Positions 1-6,098 of a stretch of DNA of 6,110 bases are shown piece after piece. The notes under the pieces were generated by a model that was given only the letters and a program-made list of their open reading frames with translations, was not told the origin of the DNA and made no database searches. This DNA comes from an uncultured Oscillospiraceae bacterium (lineage in GTDB: Bacteria > Bacillota > Clostridia > Oscillospirales > Oscillospiraceae), in contig CAKUJN010000109.1 in the NCBI GenBank assembly GCA_934661735.1, positions 1 to 6,110 on the forward strand. Direction: 5' to 3'. A program made the translations under genes and the position numbers. The first letter of the stretch is position 1. The number at the start of each line of letters is the position of its first letter.

Positions 1-103
1 CCCGATAGCTTATGGTTCCGACGAATGTACTACACGCATTTGCGGGCAGACTGCATCAACTTCGCTTCTGCTCATCTTCGGAATGCTCGGCCGATTACGA
101 TAT

Positions 104-137
104 TGCACAGCATGTTGTAGGGGCCGATGCCCACATC
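104..137 (+). repeat. TGTAGGGGC-type element, left inverted copy
   Basis: TGCACAGCA (104-112), two variable bases, then TTGTAGGGGC (115-124) and CGATGCCCACATC (125-137). The first 21 bases match the minus strand of 490-510 at 19 positions, the two differences being adjacent (113-114). GATG (126-129) and CATC (134-137) can form a small stem. Confidence 0.6.
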
Positions 138-375
138 AACCCTGCAAATTTTCTGCACCATCGGCGAATTCGTAGATGTTCTGTTGTTTCCACGGCAGGG
201 TGTTTTGCCATCTTCCTGCGCGGCAACTGCTATCGATGGGAGCGTTGTCTCCACGCAGGCGGCGCTGTAGTGTAGATTTGCAGAGAGTTTATCGTGTGTT
301 GGCTGCAATGTTTTTCTACGGGCTCATTCTGTGGCTTGCGGTACAATCCGATCCGTATCCAGGCGCCTCTTTTTG

Positions 376-407
376 CCCACTTTTTCTGGCAAGGCAGAAA
401 AAGTGGG
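376..407. repeat. Perfect 13-bp inverted repeat
   Basis: The arms are CCCACTTTTTCTG (376-388) and CAGAAAAAGTGGG (395-407) with the loop GCAAGG. The short strings GGCG (362-365) and CGCC (409-412) outside it could add a further helix. On the minus strand the stem is followed by CAAAAAG, on the plus strand by TCGCC, so there is no U-tract in either direction. It lies about 185 bases past the mutL stop. Confidence 0.75.
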
Positions 408-421
408 TCGCCGAAGGCACA

Positions 422-469
422 GTTGCAGTGTCACTGCAAAAGAGACACCTCCGGTGCCAACCGGAAAGG
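422..469 (+). repeat. Two-hairpin repeat, copy A
   Basis: The first dyad has 8-bp arms TTGCAGTG and CACTGCAA around a single T (423-439). An AAGAGACACC linker follows, then a second stem TCCGGT / ACCGGA with loop GCCA (450-465). It aligns with copy B at an offset of 109 bases; over 422-456, 28 of 35 positions agree. Confidence 0.75.
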
Positions 470-471
470 TC

Positions 472-510
472 GGGCGAACAGGGCCGTCCGCCCCTACAAG
501 CTGCTGTGCA
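472..510 (-). repeat. TGTAGGGGC-type element, right inverted copy
   Basis: On the minus strand this reads TGCACAGCA, two variable bases, then TTGTAGGGGCGGAC, followed by a tail whose CGCCC pairs back to form a stem (GGGCG at 472-476 with CGCCC at 489-493, extendable with one mismatch). It is the inverted partner of 104-124. Confidence 0.65.
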
Positions 511-530
511 GAATCACCCGCGGAGCGACG

Positions 531-579
531 GCTGCGGTGTCACCGCCAAAGAGGCAATCCGGTGAAGCCGGACGAAAAG
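531..579 (+). repeat. Two-hairpin repeat, copy B
   Basis: The first dyad is GCGGTG / CACCGC around a single T (534-546), then a CAAAGAGGCAA linker, then TCCGG / CCGGA (558-572). Compared with copy A, the A427-T435 pair is replaced by G536-C544, so pairing is kept through a change on both sides. Confidence 0.75.
551..572 (-). terminator. Possible weak transcription end after mutL
   Basis: The TCCGG / CCGGA stem of copy B starts about 19 bases beyond the mutL stop on the minus strand and is followed by TTGCCTCTTT, a poor U-tract. It is the nearest hairpin to the end of the operon and may slow or end transcription, but it falls short of a typical intrinsic terminator. Confidence 0.25.
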
Positions 580-591
580 CTTCTCGGTGCG

Positions 592-2571
592 CTATGCGCG
601 CCGGAACTGCCGTTCCAGCTGCTTTTTCGTCAGCACGGTACAGATCGGGCGGCCGTGCGGGCAGTATTTGAGGTCCTCGCGCGAGAGCACCTCGCGCACC
701 AGCGCGTCGCGTTCACGCGGCTGCGTGTGATAGCCCGCCTTGATGGCGGCCTTGCACGCGACGGTGTGCAGCAGATCATCGCGCAGACTGTCCGGGTCAA
801 GCCGCCGGCCGTCCAGTAGCTGCCCTGCCAGTTCGCTCAGCGCGCTCTCCGCGTCGTCGAGCAGGATGTCCGACGGGATACGGCGGAGCAGCACCGTGCC
901 GTCACCGAAGTCCTCCACGCCGAAGCCACAGCGCTCCAGCAGCTCTGCGTTTTCCAGCGCAGCGGACGCCTCCTCGCGGCTGAGCGCGGCGGCGACCGGC
1001 ATGATCAGCGCCTGCGACATGACCGGCTGGGGATCGGCCTTGAGGCGTTCAAACAAAATGCGCTCGTGCGCGGCGTGCTTGTCGATGAAAATCAGCTCGT
1101 CGCCCTGCTCGACCAGAATATAGGTGTCCATCGTCTCGCCGATGACGCGGTATTCGTTCTCCGCCATACGCAGCTCCTGCTGGACCGGCGGCTCCTCGCT
1201 GGGCGCGGTCTCCGGCGCTGCCGTCGGGCGGATCTCCGTCGGTGTTTCCAGCAGCTTTTCCGGTTCCGGCGGCGTATACTCCGTCTGCGGCAGGATGAAT
1301 GACTGCTGCGGCGGTTCCGGCTCCGGTCCGCCGCTCAGAAGCGCGGCCTCCCGCTCGGACGGGAACACCGGCACGGCGTTTATCACAGGCGCGCCCGCGC
1401 CTTTCTGCGGCAGGCGCACCGCACTCTCGCGCACCAGCGGCGCGGGCTTTGGCGTCTCCGCCGCACGGCGGAATTCGTCGGCTGTCATGGTGCGGAAGAA
1501 GCCCTGCTTCGGCTGTGCCGCGGCCTGTACCGGCTCGGCGGACGCGGCCTTCGGCTCCTTCAGGCGCATTTCGGGCGAGGCGGGCGTTTTGTTGAGCGCG
1601 GAGAGCACGCCGTAGTGCACGGCGTCAAAAATGCTGCGCTCGGAGAGAAATTTGACCTCGGTCTTGGCCGGATGGACGTTCACGTCCACCGTCTGGACCG
1701 GAATGCACAGATGCAGCACGCACGCGGGAAAGCGCCCGACCATAATCTGGTTGCGGTACGCCTCCTCCAGCGCCGCGGAGAGCAGGCGCGATTTGATGAA
1801 GCGCCCGTTGACGAAAAACTGCTGATAGGTGCGGTTGCCGCGCGTGGCGGTGGGACGGGTGACATAGCCGGAGACGGAGATTTTCTCCCACTGACTTCTG
1901 ACCGGCACCATTTCACCCGCGGCCTGACGGCCCAGGACCTGATAGATTGCGCCCATCAGCTCGCCGTCGCCCGCCGTGTGCAGCAGCTCCGCGCCGTCGC
2001 GGACAAACCGGAACGAAATCTCCGGATGCGCCAGCGCCTGCCGCTGAACTGCGGCAAAGACGGCCGCGCCCTCGGCGGAATCGGATTTCATGTATTTCAT
2101 GCGCGCGGGCGTGTTGTAAAACAGATCGCGCACCAGAATCGTCGTGCCCTGCGGGCATCCGGCGGGCTGCTCGGATTCAACGCGTCCGGCCTCCAGATGC
2201 AGGCTTACGCCCTCGGCGCTGTCCGCGGTGCGCGTGAGCAGATCGATGCGCGATACGGCCGAGATGGCCGCCAGCGCCTCGCCGCGGAAGCCGAGCGTCC
2301 CAATGGCCGCCAGATCATCCTTGCTGCGAAGCTTGCTGGTGGCGTGGCGCAGAAACGCCGTCCGCGCGTCCTCCGCAGCCATACCGCAGCCGTCGTCGGT
2401 GACGCGGATAAACGTCATGCCGCCGTTCTGAATCTCCACGCACACGACGTGCGCGCCGGCGTCAATGGCGTTTTCCACCAGCTCCTTGACGGCGGAGGCG
2501 GGCCGCTCGACGACCTCGCCCGCGGCGATCAGGTCGGCCACATGCGGGTCAAGCTGAATGATTTTCGGCAT
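592..2571 (-). CDS. mutL: DNA mismatch repair protein MutL (endonuclease type)
   Basis: 659 aa, a complete MutL. It couples mismatch recognition by MutS to strand incision and removal. The N-terminal GHKL ATPase is intact: ELVENAIDAGA at residues 30-40 (E30 the likely general base, N34 the likely Mg ligand), DDGCGM at 59-64, GFRGEAL at 94-100, and the family signature LFYNTPAR at 150-157. A Pro/Ala/Glu-rich linker of about 140 residues (roughly 325-465) leads to the C-terminal dimerisation/endonuclease domain. That domain has DKHAAHERILFE (497-508, the DQHA-x2-E-x4-E metal motif with Q replaced by K), QALIMP (520-525, matching the clamp-binding QxxxxP motif of Bacillus MutL), ACKAAIKA (605-612), CPHGRP (637-642) and terminal FRR (656-658). 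Such MutLs nick DNA themselves, as expected where MutH is absent. The start is preceded by GAGG with 6-nt spacing. It follows the CPBP gene by 51 bases and is probably last in the operon. The gap contains only a weak 5-bp dyad (2593-2607). Confidence 0.99.
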   Translation of the reverse strand: MPKIIQLDPHVADLIAAGEVVERPASAVKELVENAIDAGAHVVCVEIQNGGMTFIRVTDDGCGMAAEDARTAFLRHATSKLRSKDDLAAIGTLGFRGEALAAISAVSRIDLLTRTADSAEGVSLHLEAGRVESEQPAGCPQGTTILVRDLFYNTPARMKYMKSDSAEGAAVFAAVQRQALAHPEISFRFVRDGAELLHTAGDGELMGAIYQVLGRQAAGEMVPVRSQWEKISVSGYVTRPTATRGNRTYQQFFVNGRFIKSRLLSAALEEAYRNQIMVGRFPACVLHLCIPVQTVDVNVHPAKTEVKFLSERSIFDAVHYGVLSALNKTPASPEMRLKEPKAASAEPVQAAAQPKQGFFRTMTADEFRRAAETPKPAPLVRESAVRLPQKGAGAPVINAVPVFPSEREAALLSGGPEPEPPQQSFILPQTEYTPPEPEKLLETPTEIRPTAAPETAPSEEPPVQQELRMAENEYRVIGETMDTYILVEQGDELIFIDKHAAHERILFERLKADPQPVMSQALIMPVAAALSREEASAALENAELLERCGFGVEDFGDGTVLLRRIPSDILLDDAESALSELAGQLLDGRRLDPDSLRDDLLHTVACKAAIKAGYHTQPRERDALVREVLSREDLKYCPHGRPICTVLTKKQLERQFRRA

Positions 2572-2577
2572 AAGCTA

Positions 2578-2581
2578 CCTC
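2578..2581 (-). promoter_or_regulatory. Ribosome binding site of mutL
   Basis: GAGG on the minus strand, six bases before the mutL ATG. It is shorter than the AAAGGAGG of mutS, which fits a lower initiation rate for mutL, but that is inference. It supports the annotated start, which also gives the conserved N-terminus MPKIIQLDPHVADLIAAGEV. Confidence 0.7.
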
Positions 2582-2622
2582 GTTTTCTAACGGAAATCCC
2601 CGATTTCACAGGGAAGGGGCGT

Positions 2623-3327
2623 TCAGCCCAGTGTTACAATGCCAAAGGAGATGGCATTGATGATGGCGTGCACCGTAACCGGCGCCCAGATGGTTCCGGC
2701 CTTTTCATACGTCCAGCACAGCGCAACCGACGCCGGAATATACGCCAGACAGCTCAGCAGCACCTGTCCCGCGCTATGCAGGCCGAAATACTGCCAGTTG
2801 TGCATCATGGTAAAGATGAACACCGACGTGATATACGCCATGACGCGCGAGGCGGGCCGGATTGAGCCGAACACCAGCCCCCGCAGAAGCGTCTCTTCAA
2901 TGACCGGCGCGAGAATCACCGAAATGGCAAGCATCACATACCGGTTTTCCAGCACCAGCCCCGCAACGGCGCCGTTGTTGTAGATTTCCATCGCGCCGCC
3001 GAGCTTGCTGACGGCAAACTGCACCGCCCAGGTGCCAACCTGATAGAACACAAAGCCCAGAATGCACGCCTGCACAAAATTCCAGAAGCTAGGGCCAAAG
3101 AAGCTCTGACGCAGAAAATTGTGAAAGATCAGCAGCACAACGGCAAGGTTGATGCAGAAATAGACGATGTTCAGCGTGATGGCGCTGACGCTGAGGCCGA
3201 GCAGCGCGAACAGATATTGCAGCAGCACGCTCAGCAGCACCAGATAAAACGGCAGATAGCACCATCCGGCGATGGTTTCCGCCTTTGACAGGCGGCTGTT
3301 GAAATAACCGGCAGAATTTCTGGCCAT
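2623..3327 (-). CDS. CPBP family intramembrane glutamic endopeptidase (Abi/CAAX protease-like)
   Basis: 234 aa, a polytopic membrane protein. A short polar N-terminus (about residues 1-20) is followed by some six to seven hydrophobic segments, approximately 24-46, 49-69, 84-108, 131-143, 160-175, 186-206 and 212-232. The three CPBP motifs are present in order: EETLLRG at 144-150 (EExxxR; E144, E145, R149), FTMMH at 172-176 (FxxxH) and HAIIN at 220-224 (HxxxN). These residues form the active site in the Rce1-type fold, so the protein is probably an active membrane protease. Characterised relatives include CAAX prenyl proteases and bacteriocin maturation or self-immunity proteins; the substrate here cannot be read from sequence. 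AGGAG lies six bases before the ATG (3334-3338), and the gene starts only 17 bases after the mutS stop, so cotranscription with mutS is very likely. No bacteriocin peptide or leader gene is visible nearby, which argues against a local immunity role. Function in relation to mismatch repair is unknown. Confidence 0.95.
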   Translation of the reverse strand: MARNSAGYFNSRLSKAETIAGWCYLPFYLVLLSVLLQYLFALLGLSVSAITLNIVYFCINLAVVLLIFHNFLRQSFFGPSFWNFVQACILGFVFYQVGTWAVQFAVSKLGGAMEIYNNGAVAGLVLENRYVMLAISVILAPVIEETLLRGLVFGSIRPASRVMAYITSVFIFTMMHNWQYFGLHSAGQVLLSCLAYIPASVALCWTYEKAGTIWAPVTVHAIINAISFGIVTLG

Positions 3328-3344
3328 TGGCTTCTCCTACTTAG

Positions 3345-5942
3345 CTAAAGCATTTGCTTGAGGTGGTACAGGACGTTCATCGCCTCAATCGGCGTGAGCG
3401 TTTCAACCGTAACGGCCTCCAGCGCGCGGCGGAGCTCGCCCGCGCCCATGTCCATCATCGACACCTGATCATCCGGCTGCGCGGCGGGCGCGCGGATGGC
3501 CTGCGGCGCGCCGGACTCCAGCTTCTTCAGAATTTCACGCGCGCGCGTGATCACACGGTCGGGCAGGCCCGCCAGCTTTGCAACCTCGACACCGTAGCTG
3601 TCGTCGGCCGCGCCTGCGACAATCTTGCGCAGGAAGATCATGTCGCCCTGCCGCTTTTTCACGGCGATGTTATAGTTGCGCACGCCGGAAAGCTCCTGCT
3701 CAATGTCCGTCAGCTCGTGATAGTGTGTGGCAAACAGCGTTTTCGCCCCCAGCCTCCGGCGGTCGGCGGCGTATTCCAGCACCGCGCGGGCGATGGCCAT
3801 GCCGTCAAACGTGGACGTGCCGCGGCCGATCTCATCGAGAATCAGCAGCGAGCGCGACGTGGCATTTTTCAGAATATCGGCCACCTCCGACATCTCCACC
3901 ATGAACGTGGACTGGCCGGAGGCCAGATCGTCCGAGGCGCCGATGCGCGTAAAGAGCTTGTCCACGATGCCGATGCGCGCCGAGCGCGCGGGAACGAAGC
4001 TTCCCATCTGCGCCATGATTGTAATCAGCGCGACCTGTCGCATATAGGTGGACTTGCCGGCCATGTTCGGGCCGGTGATGATGGCCACGCGGCAGTCGTC
4101 CGCGCCCAGACGCGTATCGTTCGGGACGAACATGCTGCCCTTGAGCATCTGCTCAACGACGGGATGGCGGCCGTCGGTGATGGAAATTTCGCCAGACAGG
4201 TCGATTTCCGGCTTGCAGTAGTGATTATGTACCGCGACGGCCGCAAAGCTGCACAGCACGTCCACCGCCGCAACGGCGTGCGCCGTGCGCTGCACGCGCG
4301 GGGCGTTGTCGGAAAGCTCCTGCCGGAGCTTCTGGAACAGCTCGTATTCCAGCGCCGTAATGCGGTCTTTTGCCGTCAGGATGGTGTTTTCCAGCTCCTT
4401 GAGCTCCTGCGTGATATAGCGCTCGCCGGTGGTGAGGGTCTGCTTGCGGATGTAATCGTCCGGCACCATGTCCACCTGCCCTTTGGCAACCTCGATGGAA
4501 TAGCCGAACACGCGGTTATAGCGCACGCGCAGATTGCGGATGCCCGTCCGCTCCTTTTCGCGCGCCTCAATCTCCAGCATTTTGTCCGCGCCGTGCTTCT
4601 GAATGTCGCGCAGACGGTCAATCTCCGCGTCAAAGCCGTCGCGGATCATGCCGCCCTCGCGGACGGTGAACGGCGGCTCGTCGACAATCGCGCGCGCAAC
4701 CGCATCGCGCAGATCGTCCAGCGTGTCCAGCTCGTCGCACAGCACGCGCAGAAGCGCGCTGTCCATCGCGGCAAGGCGCGCTTTGATATCGGGCAGGCTT
4801 GTGCAGCCCTGCTTCAGAGCAACCAGATCGCGGCAGTTTGCCGTGCCGGTCACAATGCGGGTGATGACGCGCTCAAGGTCGGACACCTCGCGCAGCGCGA
4901 CGATCAGCTCCTCACGGTCTACCGTTTTTCTGACCAGCTCGTCCACGGCGGACAGGCGCTTGCCGATCATGGCGGGGGAGAGCAGCGGACGCTCGAGCCA
5001 TGCGCGCAGCAGACGGCCGCCCATGGCGGTTTTCGTCTTGTCCAGCACCCACAGAAGGCTCCCGCGCTTTTCCTTGTTCCGCATCGTCTCGGTCAGCTCC
5101 AGATTGCGCCGTGCCGTCAGGTCAAGGCCCATGAAGCGTCCCGCAAGATAGTATTCCAGCTCCCGAATATGCGGAAGCTCGCTTTTCTGTGAATCGTGCA
5201 GCGCCTGAAGCAGCGCGCCCGCGGCACACACCACGGCCGGCGCGCTTTCCAGCCCCAGCTCCGCGACGCTTTTTCCAAACTGCGCGCACACCGTACCCTC
5301 GCACACATCATAGGCAAACTGCTCCGGCGTACCGAGATTGACGCAGCAGTGCAGCCGCTCGTCCAGCACCGCGCGCAGAAGCGCGCCGTCCGCCGCCGCG
5401 CCGCCCAGCAGCGCCTCAACCGGCGCAAAGCTCCCCAGCTCGTTGCATACGGCCTCCTCCGCGCCGTCGCCGGTGCAGGACGTGGCGTAGAACGCGCCGG
5501 TGGAAATGTCGCAGAAGCAGACGGCCCACACGCCGCCGTCGGCGAGAATGCAGGCATAATAGTTGTTTCTGGATTCCTCCAGCATCGAGCTTTCCGTGAC
5601 GGTGCCGGGCGTGACAATGCGCACGATGTCGCGCTTGACCAGCCCCTTCGCCAGAGCGGGGTCCTCCATCTGCTCGCAGATCGCAACCTTATAGCCCTTT
5701 GCGACCAGGCGCGCAATATAGCTGTCGGAGGAATGGAACGGCACGCCGCACATCGGCGTCTGGTCGGCCTTTTCCTTGCCGCGGTCGCGCGTGGTCAGCG
5801 TCAGATCCAGCTCCTTTGCCGCCAGCCGCGCATCCTCGTCGAACATCTCATAGAAATCGCCCAGCCGGAAAAACAGCAGGCAGTCGGGATTGCGGGATTT
5901 GATCTCCCGATACTGCTGCATCATGGGCGTCAGCTCGGCCAT
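3345..5942 (-). CDS. mutS: DNA mismatch repair protein MutS (MutS1)
   Basis: 865 aa, full length for MutS1. It is the dimeric ATPase clamp that recognises mismatches and small loops and then recruits MutL. Domain I starts at the N-terminus with GDFYEMF (28-34), containing the mismatch-wedge Phe-X-Glu (F30, E32). The connector and lever/core domains follow (for example ETMRNKEKRGSLLWVLDKT at 285-303 and the clamp region around 430-540). The ATPase domain has Walker A GPNMAGKST (624-632), STFMVEMSE (678-686), Walker B LLILDEIGRGTS (699-710; D703, E704) and ATHYHEL (738-744). After a short linker, QVSMMDM (826-832) resembles the sliding-clamp binding motif, and the C-terminal helices end in PIEAMNVLYHLKQML. 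The presence of domain I separates it from MutS2. The ATG is fixed by AAAGGAGG eight bases upstream. Nothing in the motifs suggests inactivation. It is the first gene of the run mutS-CPBP-mutL. Confidence 0.99.
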   Translation of the reverse strand: MAELTPMMQQYREIKSRNPDCLLFFRLGDFYEMFDEDARLAAKELDLTLTTRDRGKEKADQTPMCGVPFHSSDSYIARLVAKGYKVAICEQMEDPALAKGLVKRDIVRIVTPGTVTESSMLEESRNNYYACILADGGVWAVCFCDISTGAFYATSCTGDGAEEAVCNELGSFAPVEALLGGAAADGALLRAVLDERLHCCVNLGTPEQFAYDVCEGTVCAQFGKSVAELGLESAPAVVCAAGALLQALHDSQKSELPHIRELEYYLAGRFMGLDLTARRNLELTETMRNKEKRGSLLWVLDKTKTAMGGRLLRAWLERPLLSPAMIGKRLSAVDELVRKTVDREELIVALREVSDLERVITRIVTGTANCRDLVALKQGCTSLPDIKARLAAMDSALLRVLCDELDTLDDLRDAVARAIVDEPPFTVREGGMIRDGFDAEIDRLRDIQKHGADKMLEIEAREKERTGIRNLRVRYNRVFGYSIEVAKGQVDMVPDDYIRKQTLTTGERYITQELKELENTILTAKDRITALEYELFQKLRQELSDNAPRVQRTAHAVAAVDVLCSFAAVAVHNHYCKPEIDLSGEISITDGRHPVVEQMLKGSMFVPNDTRLGADDCRVAIITGPNMAGKSTYMRQVALITIMAQMGSFVPARSARIGIVDKLFTRIGASDDLASGQSTFMVEMSEVADILKNATSRSLLILDEIGRGTSTFDGMAIARAVLEYAADRRRLGAKTLFATHYHELTDIEQELSGVRNYNIAVKKRQGDMIFLRKIVAGAADDSYGVEVAKLAGLPDRVITRAREILKKLESGAPQAIRAPAAQPDDQVSMMDMGAGELRRALEAVTVETLTPIEAMNVLYHLKQML

Positions 5943-5950
5943 TGTTCATT

Positions 5951-5958
5951 CCTCCTTT
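5951..5958 (-). promoter_or_regulatory. Ribosome binding site of mutS
   Basis: AAAGGAGG on the minus strand with an eight-base spacer to the mutS ATG. It is near-perfect to the 16S anti-Shine-Dalgarno and decides the start. A second ATG inside the spacer (5947-5949) is out of frame with MutS and too close to the site to be favoured. Confidence 0.9.
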
Positions 5959-5978
5959 CAAACAATTCCATTGTTTGA
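5958..5978 (-). promoter_or_regulatory. 9-bp AT-rich dyad touching the mutS ribosome binding site
   Basis: A perfect inverted repeat with arms TCAAACAAT and ATTGTTTGA and a three-base centre (TCC on the plus strand). Its last base is the first A of the mutS Shine-Dalgarno. As RNA it would form a 9-bp hairpin with a GGA loop directly before the ribosome site; as DNA it has the form of an operator for a dimeric regulator. I can identify neither a regulator nor a clear -35/-10 pair next to it, so the role is open. Confidence 0.6.
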
Positions 5979-5989
5979 TTTTCTGTTTT

Positions 5990-6035
5990 CTCCGGTAGTC
6001 ACCGGAGGCTTCTCTGGCGCGGCGATCCGTGCCGC
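5990..6035 (-). repeat. Two-hairpin repeat, copy C (upstream of mutS)
   Basis: Read on the minus strand this contains a hairpin GCGGC...GCCGC (6019-6035, 7-nt loop), a GCCAGAGAAGC linker, and a second perfect hairpin with arms CTCCGGT and ACCGGAG (5990-6007, 4-nt loop). The order, the AGAG linker and the shared CCTCCGGTG string match the two plus-strand copies downstream of mutL, so I read it as a third, inverted copy. It lies in the likely mutS leader or promoter region. No U-tract follows either hairpin, so it is not a standard terminator. Confidence 0.6.
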
Positions 6036-6039
6036 ACTC

Positions 6040-6098
6040 TGTAGGGGCCGATGGCGAGCGCAGCCGTCAGCGACGAAGGAGCGCTACGGATGCGGCCC
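6040..6098 (+). repeat. TGTAGGGGC-type imperfect palindromic element
   Basis: TGTAGGGGCCGATG (6040-6053) is identical over 14 bases to 116-129. GGGCCG-AT (6044-6052) can pair with ATGCGGCCC (6090-6098) with one bulged base, enclosing about 37 bases. The segment GGAGCGCTACGGATGCGG (6079-6096) also resembles 522-537 on the other side of the operon. The remaining bases to the window edge contain no gene. Confidence 0.55.

Larger units (their letters stand above)
1..591. other. Gene-free, repeat-rich region downstream of mutL
   Basis: No open frame here has a recognisable domain, a good ribosome site or a codon pattern like that of the neighbouring genes. Positions 1-103 show nothing beyond an 8-bp palindrome TCGGCCGA (87-94). 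From 104 to 580 the DNA is a mosaic of inverted and tandem repeats, listed separately. Positions 138-375 show no clear structure. No tRNA or known RNA gene was recognised. Confidence 0.7.

Noticed and set aside
72..308. 78-codon minus-strand frame downstream of mutL
   Set aside because: It includes the 104-137 repeat element, lacks a clear ribosome site and has no recognisable feature.
376..407. Intrinsic terminator for mutL
   Set aside because: The stem is strong, but no T-run follows on the minus strand (CAAAAAG instead), and it is about 185 bases beyond the stop.
176..671. Overlapping plus-strand open frames in the region after mutL
   Set aside because: They translate the structured repeats in several frames, have no domain or convincing ribosome site, and two of the three run into antisense mutL. 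The repeat offset of 109 bases shifts the reading frame.
592..2571. Tandem repeats in mutL that could switch mismatch repair on and off by slippage
   Set aside because: No tandem short repeat was found in the ATPase region where such switching is known in Salmonella; the sequence around GFRGEAL is non-repetitive.
1615..2865. 416-codon open frame on the plus strand
   Set aside because: It runs across antisense mutL, the gap and part of the CPBP gene; such a path over two real genes marks it as a shadow.
3535..3548. 14-bp perfect palindrome TCACGCGCGCGTGA with alternating CG inside mutS
   Set aside because: It encodes the ordinary ITRAR segment near MutS residue 800; Arg/Ala codons in a GC-rich gene explain it.
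3354..5192. 612-codon open frame on the plus strand
   Set aside because: It is antisense to mutS, whose protein has every family motif. Long antisense frames are expected opposite GC-rich genes, and its Arg/His/Ala-rich translation matches no family I know.
5196..5978. 260-codon open frame on the plus strand
   Set aside because: It is antisense to the mutS 5' half and its leader, with no recognisable domain.
5958..5978. LexA (SOS) box upstream of mutS
   Set aside because: The dyad arms do not match the Gram-positive LexA consensus (GAAC-N4-GTTC type).
5979..6039. Sigma-70 type promoter for mutS
   Set aside because: No pair of boxes close to TTGACA and TATAAT with suitable spacing could be found; the promoter may lie outside the window or be atypical.
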